This document shows positions 30,220 to 33,414 of a DNA stretch of 33,414 bases, in pieces (position 1 is the stretch's first letter; every line of letters starts with the position of its first letter). The notes under the pieces were generated by a model. The model did no database searches. It saw only the letters and a program-made list of their open reading frames with translations, and was not told the origin of the DNA. The DNA lies in assembly GCA_900772565.1 (NCBI GenBank), contig CAAHET010000152.1, positions 1 to 33,414 of the forward strand, written 5' to 3'. The position numbers and the translations under genes were made by a program. Source of the stretch: an uncultured Faecalibacterium sp. Its GTDB lineage: Bacteria; Bacillota; Clostridia; Oscillospirales; Ruminococcaceae.

Positions 30220-30240
30220 GCATATTTTTAAGAATTATTC
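30199..30240. promoter_or_regulatory. Twin palindromes at the reverse rubrerythrin promoter
   Basis: GAATAATTC (30199-30207) and GAATTATTC (30232-30240), each a 9-bp palindrome, centres 33 bp apart. On the minus strand both sit in TAGGAATWATTC. One lies in the -35/-10 spacer, the other upstream of -35, as a repressor would need. The regulator is unknown. Confidence 0.55.
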
Positions 30241-30305
30241 CTATTTATCAAAATCTGGCAGGATGCCCAAATTCCCTTGCGGAAAACTGGACGCATTACC
30301 GAGGA

Positions 30306-31667
30306 TCAGACCTGCAGATTGCCGCTGGTGGCAGCGTCGGAACCGGCAGTGGCGTCAAACTCGTAGTCGTTGCCGGGCAGGATGGCGTTGAGCAGGATAC
30401 CTGCAATCGCAGCCACAGCCAGACCAGACAGGTTGATGGTGACGCTGCCAACAGTAAAGCCAACGCCGCCCACAGAGTTGAAGCCCAGTGCACACACCAG
30501 AATGACGGCAGCAACGATCAGGTTGCGGCTGTTGGTGAAGTCCACGCGGTTCTCCACCACGTTGCGCACACCGATGGCAGAGATCATGCCGTACAGCACA
30601 AAGCTGATACCGCCGATGATGCCGGTGGGGATGGTGTTGATGACAGCCTCAAACTTGGGGCTGAAGCTCAGGATGATGGCCAGCACAGCGGCAATACGGA
30701 TGACCAGCGGGTCGTAGATCTTGCTCAGTGCCAGCACGCCGGTGTTCTCGCCATAGGTGGTGTTGGCGGGGCCGCCCAGCAGACCGGCCATGGTGGTTGC
30801 CAGACCATCGCCCATCAGGGTGCGGTTCAGGCCGGGGTCATTGATATAGTTGTGGCCGACGGTGGCGCTGATGGCGGCGATGTCGCCAACGTGCTCCATC
30901 ATGGTAGCCAGTGCGATGGGGATGATGGTGAACAGTGCACTGATGAACTCCGGGCTGCCGTCAATGGCGAACAGACCCATAGCCTCCTTGTGCAGGGGGA
31001 TGCCCAGCCAAGCGGCCTCGGAGATTTTCTGGAAGTCCACTGCGCCGGTGACCAGTGCCACCGCGTAGGAGACCAACACGCCGATAAGGATGGGCAGGAT
31101 CTTGACCATGCCCTTGCCCCAGATGTTGCACACAATGACAGTGCCCAGTGCTACGAAAGCCAGCAGCCAGTTGGACTGGCAGTTGGTGATGGCAGAGGGG
31201 GCAAGGATCAGGCCGATGGAGATGATGATGGGGCCGGTGACTACCGGCGGGAAGAACTTCATGATGCGGCGGATGCCAAAGGTGGAGATCAGCAGGCTGG
31301 CCACCAGATAGACCAGACCCGAGAACGCAATGGCAGCGCAGGCATAGGGCAGCATCTTGGTGTTGGCAACGGTCAGGTTGCCGTCGGCATCAGCCAGCAT
31401 GGGAGCCACGATGGAGAAGCCGCCCAGATATGCAAAGGAGGAACCGAGGAATGCCGGAACCTTCTTTTTGGTAACGAGGTGGAACAGCAGGGTGCCCAGA
31501 CCGGCACACAGCAGAGTGGTGGAAACGCTCAGGCCGGTGAGCAGCGGCACCAGAACCGTTGCGCCGAACATGGCAAACATGTGCTGCACACCCAGAATGA
31601 ACATCCGGCCGGTGCCCAGCTTTTTGGCGTCGTATACGCCCTTGGAGTAATCGATCTTTTCGCTCAT
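30306..31667 (-). CDS. uraA: Uracil permease (NCS2 family)
   Basis: A 453-residue nucleobase transporter. The NCS2 marks are ILGVQHMFAMFGATVLVPLL at the start, the substrate-site Glu in ATMMEHVGDIAAISATVG, and PANTTYGENTGVLALSKIYDP, which is typical of uracil rather than xanthine members. About 14 hydrophobic segments are visible. AGGAGG lies eight bases before the ATG. It is preceded by a leader peptide and a terminator hairpin, so expression is likely controlled by attenuation in response to pyrimidine supply. No terminator is clear after its stop; the rubrerythrin promoter begins soon after. Confidence 0.94.
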   Translation of the reverse strand: MSEKIDYSKGVYDAKKLGTGRMFILGVQHMFAMFGATVLVPLLTGLSVSTTLLCAGLGTLLFHLVTKKKVPAFLGSSFAYLGGFSIVAPMLADADGNLTVANTKMLPYACAAIAFSGLVYLVASLLISTFGIRRIMKFFPPVVTGPIIISIGLILAPSAITNCQSNWLLAFVALGTVIVCNIWGKGMVKILPILIGVLVSYAVALVTGAVDFQKISEAAWLGIPLHKEAMGLFAIDGSPEFISALFTIIPIALATMMEHVGDIAAISATVGHNYINDPGLNRTLMGDGLATTMAGLLGGPANTTYGENTGVLALSKIYDPLVIRIAAVLAIILSFSPKFEAVINTIPTGIIGGISFVLYGMISAIGVRNVVENRVDFTNSRNLIVAAVILVCALGFNSVGGVGFTVGSVTINLSGLAVAAIAGILLNAILPGNDYEFDATAGSDAATSGNLQV

Positions 31668-31693
31668 AGAAAACCTCCTGTACTGTTATTCCC

Positions 31694-31731
31694 AAAAAAA
31701 GAGGCATTGCCGTTAAAACAGCAGTGCCTCT
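31694..31731 (-). terminator. Attenuator hairpin ahead of uraA
   Basis: An 11-bp stem with one G-U pair (31700-31710 with 31721-31731, AGAGGCACTGC facing GCAATGCCTCT), inner pairing and seven U. It lies between the leader peptide stop and the uraA ribosome site. Confidence 0.85.
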
Positions 31732-31736
31732 GAATT

Positions 31737-31802
31737 TCAGGAACAAGACCTCCGCACAAAAATGGGAAAGACGCCGCTATGCAGTCGCTCACGCTTGAAC
31801 AT
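31737..31802 (-). CDS. Leader peptide of the uraA attenuator (pyrL-like)
   Basis: A 21-residue frame reading MFKRERLHSGVFPIFVRRSC plus S, with GGGGAGGAG just before the ATG. Its stop ends five bases before the attenuator stem, so a ribosome finishing it would cover the left arm. The GVFPIFVRR codons form a pyrimidine/U-rich stretch (GTCTTTCCCATTTTTG), resembling the FFFPL region of E. coli pyrL, where RNA polymerase pausing senses UTP. The function is inference by analogy; no similarity search was possible. Confidence 0.6.
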   Translation of the reverse strand: MFKRERLHSGVFPIFVRRSCS

Positions 31803-31887
31803 TGTGCTCCTCCCCTTCTTTTTGTGTTCCTTCCAACAACCGGAACCGCTCCGGCAAGGCCACGGCAGCGCCGCAGCCTTTTTGATA

Positions 31888-31916
31888 AGTATAGCAGATT
31901 TTGGGCTTTCCAGCAA
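31888..31916 (-). promoter_or_regulatory. Promoter for the uraA leader
   Basis: TTGCTG, 17 bases, TATACT with an extended TGC on the minus strand. The start is near 31881, about 80 bases before the leader peptide. Confidence 0.75.
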
Positions 31917-31967
31917 GGTGTTGACAGCTTTTTCTTGCCTGTTACGCCGCGACGTAAGCTGCGGGGG

Positions 31968-31996
31968 TTGCTCTTTGGGGCAGAATCGCCTATAAT
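31968..31996 (+). promoter_or_regulatory. Promoter for the cysteine desulfurase gene
   Basis: TTGCTC, 17 bases, TATAAT. The leader is about 48 bases. Confidence 0.75.
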
Positions 31997-32050
31997 AGAG
32001 CCTGTTCTTATTTCCTATCATACCGATATGTTGATATTGCAGGAGGTTCT

Positions 32051-33172
32051 ATGCTTTATCTGGATTATTCTGCCAATACCCCTGTGGACGAGGAAGTGCT
32101 GCAATGCTTCTGTGAAGCAGAGCGGCGTTACCCGGGCAATGCCAACGCCCACCATCAGGCAGGCGCTGCCGCAAAAGCTGCTATGAACGAGGCGACCCGC
32201 AGCATCGCCCGCTGTCTGGGCGCACCACCTGCAGGCATCATCTATACCTCCGGCGCAAGCGAAGCCAACAACCTTGCCGTGAAGGGGCTGGCAGCGCTGG
32301 GAGCTGCAGCAGGCAGGCACATCCTCTCTACCCCGCTGGAGCATTCGTCCGTCAGCGGCAGTCTGGAGGCGCTGCAAAAGCAGGGGTACGAGGTGGAGCT
32401 GCTGGACATCCGGTCGGACGGCACGATGGACCTTGCAGACCTGAAAAAGCGGCTGCGCCCGGACACCGTTCTGGTAGCAGTGACCGCCGTGGACAGCGAG
32501 CTGGGCGTAGTGCAGCCCATTGCGGAGATTTCAGAGCTGCTAAAAGCGTATCCCAACTGCCATTTTCATGTGGACGCCACACAGGCTGTGGGAAAGATTC
32601 CTGTGCAGTTTGAGGGCATGGACACCATGAGCCTGACAGCCCATAAGTTTTACGGGCTCAACGGCATCGGCGTGCTGGTAAAGCGGCTGGGGCTGGCACT
32701 GCCGCCCCTCATCCACGGCGGAGAGAGCACTACCCCCTACCGCAGCGGCACGCCTACCGTAGCCCTTGCCTGCTCGCTGGCGCTGGCCTTGGAAAAGGCT
32801 ACTGCTGAGCTGCTCGCCCGCACCGCAGCCGTCCGCAGCCTGAATGACCGGCTGCGTGCGGAACTTTCCCGCTATCCAAAGGTGCACATCAACAGCCCGG
32901 CAAACGCTGTGCCGCATATCCTGAACCTGAGCGTACAAGGCGTAAAGGGCACCGTGTTCCAGCGGGAACTGGACGCACGCGGGGTGTGTGTCTCGGTCAA
33001 ATCGGCCTGCTCGTCCGACGGGTTACCCTCCCGGGCAGTGCTGGCAGTCAGTCAGGACCGGCGCAATGCCCTTTCCTCGTGGCGCATCAGCCTGAGCCAC
33101 CTTACCACAGAGGAAGAAGTGACCAGCTTTCTGCACGCCTTTGCTAATTGCTACAACACCCTGACCCGGTAA
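32051..33172 (+). CDS. Cysteine desulfurase (NifS/IscS family)
   Basis: A 373-residue PLP enzyme that takes sulfur from cysteine and hands it on as a persulfide for iron-sulfur clusters or tRNA thiolation. Marks are LYLDYSANTPVDEEV at the start, TSGASEANNLAVKG, HVDATQAVGKIPV (PLP-binding Asp), the Schiff-base Lys199 in SLTAHKFYG, and the active Cys320 in SVKSACSSDG. The loop near Cys320 is the longer class I type. There is no iscU or mnmA beside it, so the acceptor is unknown. AGGAGG lies five bases before the ATG. Divergent from uraA and convergent with tuf. Confidence 0.92.
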   Translation: MLYLDYSANTPVDEEVLQCFCEAERRYPGNANAHHQAGAAAKAAMNEATRSIARCLGAPPAGIIYTSGASEANNLAVKGLAALGAAAGRHILSTPLEHSSVSGSLEALQKQGYEVELLDIRSDGTMDLADLKKRLRPDTVLVAVTAVDSELGVVQPIAEISELLKAYPNCHFHVDATQAVGKIPVQFEGMDTMSLTAHKFYGLNGIGVLVKRLGLALPPLIHGGESTTPYRSGTPTVALACSLALALEKATAELLARTAAVRSLNDRLRAELSRYPKVHINSPANAVPHILNLSVQGVKGTVFQRELDARGVCVSVKSACSSDGLPSRAVLAVSQDRRNALSSWRISLSHLTTEEEVTSFLHAFANCYNTLTR

Positions 33173-33215
33173 AAGAGCTGTGAAACTGAACCGCTTACAG
33201 CTGCCATAAACAAAC

Positions 33216-33253
33216 AAAAAGACCTTCCCGCTCTCCGGAACGGGAAGGTCTTT
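33216..33253. terminator. Bidirectional terminator between cysteine desulfurase and tuf
   Basis: A 13-bp perfect stem (33218-33230 with 33241-33253, AAAGACCTTCCCG facing CGGGAAGGTCTTT). On the minus strand five U follow, so it mainly serves tuf. Confidence 0.9.
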
Positions 33254-33296
33254 ATAAATTGCTAGTTAGCCTTGGAACTTGCGTTCAAGGACAAAA

Positions 33297-33414
33297 TCAC
33301 TCAACGATCTTGCCAACAACGCCGGAACCAACGGTACGGCCACCCTCACGGATAGCGAAACGCAGGCCCTCTTCCATAGCAACGGGGGTCAGCAGCTCAA
33401 CGTGCATCATGACG
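33297..33414 (-). CDS. tuf: Elongation factor Tu, C-terminal part (cut by window edge)
   Basis: The last 38-39 residues of EF-Tu, the GTPase that brings aminoacyl-tRNA to the ribosome. The frame reads VELLTPVAMEEGLRFAIREG, then GRTVGSGVVGKIVE and a stop, the invariant end of domain 3. The remainder lies beyond the window. A terminator at 33216-33253 follows the stop. Confidence 0.97.
   Translation of the reverse strand, partial: VMMHVELLTPVAMEEGLRFAIREGGRTVGSGVVGKIVE

Noticed and set aside
30199..30240. PerR or Fur box at the reverse rubrerythrin promoter
   Set aside because: The 9-bp palindromes GAATWATTC do not match the PerR (TTATAATNATTATAA) or Fur consensus well enough to name the regulator.
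31740..31881. PyrR-type binding loop in the uraA leader
   Set aside because: I could not find the conserved PyrR-binding sequence; a leader peptide explains the layout better.
1..33414. CRISPR arrays, tRNA or rRNA genes, insertion sequences, prophage genes
   Set aside because: I saw no spaced direct-repeat array, no cloverleaf sequence, no transposase or integrase, and no phage structural gene by reading both strands.

Overview
The window looks like chromosome from a GC-rich, anaerobic gut Firmicute of the Oscillospiraceae, close to Faecalibacterium, Gemmiger or Subdoligranulum. This is inference. It rests on the gene mix: reverse rubrerythrin, flavodoxin, flavin-dependent ThyX, pyrB with pyrI, a DUF2953-gerW-scpAB block, a DUF4250 protein, a zinc-type L28 and strong GGAGG ribosome sites. 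I see about 36 genes, no rRNA, tRNA, IS element, prophage or CRISPR array. Both ends cut translation genes: rpsB (S2) on the left and tuf (EF-Tu) on the right.

Region by region. 1-3.6 kb: rpsB, an LTA-synthase-like membrane sulfatase, a PRC-barrel protein and a HAD phosphatase. 3.6-5.2 kb: a stress or metal cluster (DUF1540, YgbA-like protein, a 32-residue ORF, flavodoxin) whose two promoter regions share a palindrome, GTTAG-N6-CTAAC. 5.2-13.4 kb: a long leftward cluster, pcrA-thyX-tmk-GNAT-mltG, then a U32 peptidase-like protein and a DUF1624 membrane protein. 13.5-16.4 kb: a GNAT gene divergent from gntR-pyrB-pyrI. 16.4-18.9 kb: an AgrC/AgrA-like two-component pair and, next to it, a separate transcription unit that appears to be a structured ncRNA of about 365 nt. 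19-24.5 kb: an NSS transporter, rluB, and M50-scpA-scpB-DUF2953-gerW. 24.6-26 kb: rpmB, DUF4250 and a degenerate esterase. 26-29.3 kb: a CsoR-controlled copper-export operon bracketed by two copies of a 40-bp hairpin element. 29.4-33.4 kb: reverse rubrerythrin, uracil permease with a leader-peptide attenuator, a cysteine desulfurase and tuf.

The most novel candidate is the AgrCA-like pair with the neighbouring ncRNA. The ncRNA promoter carries a 10-bp direct repeat with a 12-bp spacer just upstream of its -35 box, which is the layout of LytTR-regulator sites. The arrangement resembles the staphylococcal agr/RNAIII logic, but no agrB or agrD is visible nearby. Other notable points are: copA fused in frame to a copper-chaperone domain that keeps its own ribosome site and ATG (possible nested copZ); a hairpin element in two copies with compensatory base changes; a pyrL-like attenuator ahead of uraA; the shared GTTAG-N6-CTAAC operator; and several promoters whose transcripts start with terminator-like hairpins.

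Functionally the window joins pyrimidine supply (pyrBI, uraA, thyX, tmk), chromosome maintenance (pcrA, scpAB), envelope work (mltG, LTA-like synthase), copper and oxygen defence (csoR, copA, reverse rubrerythrin, flavodoxin) and iron-sulfur or thio-modification sulfur supply (cysteine desulfurase). All promoter, operator and hairpin calls were made by reading the sequence and have not been computed or tested.
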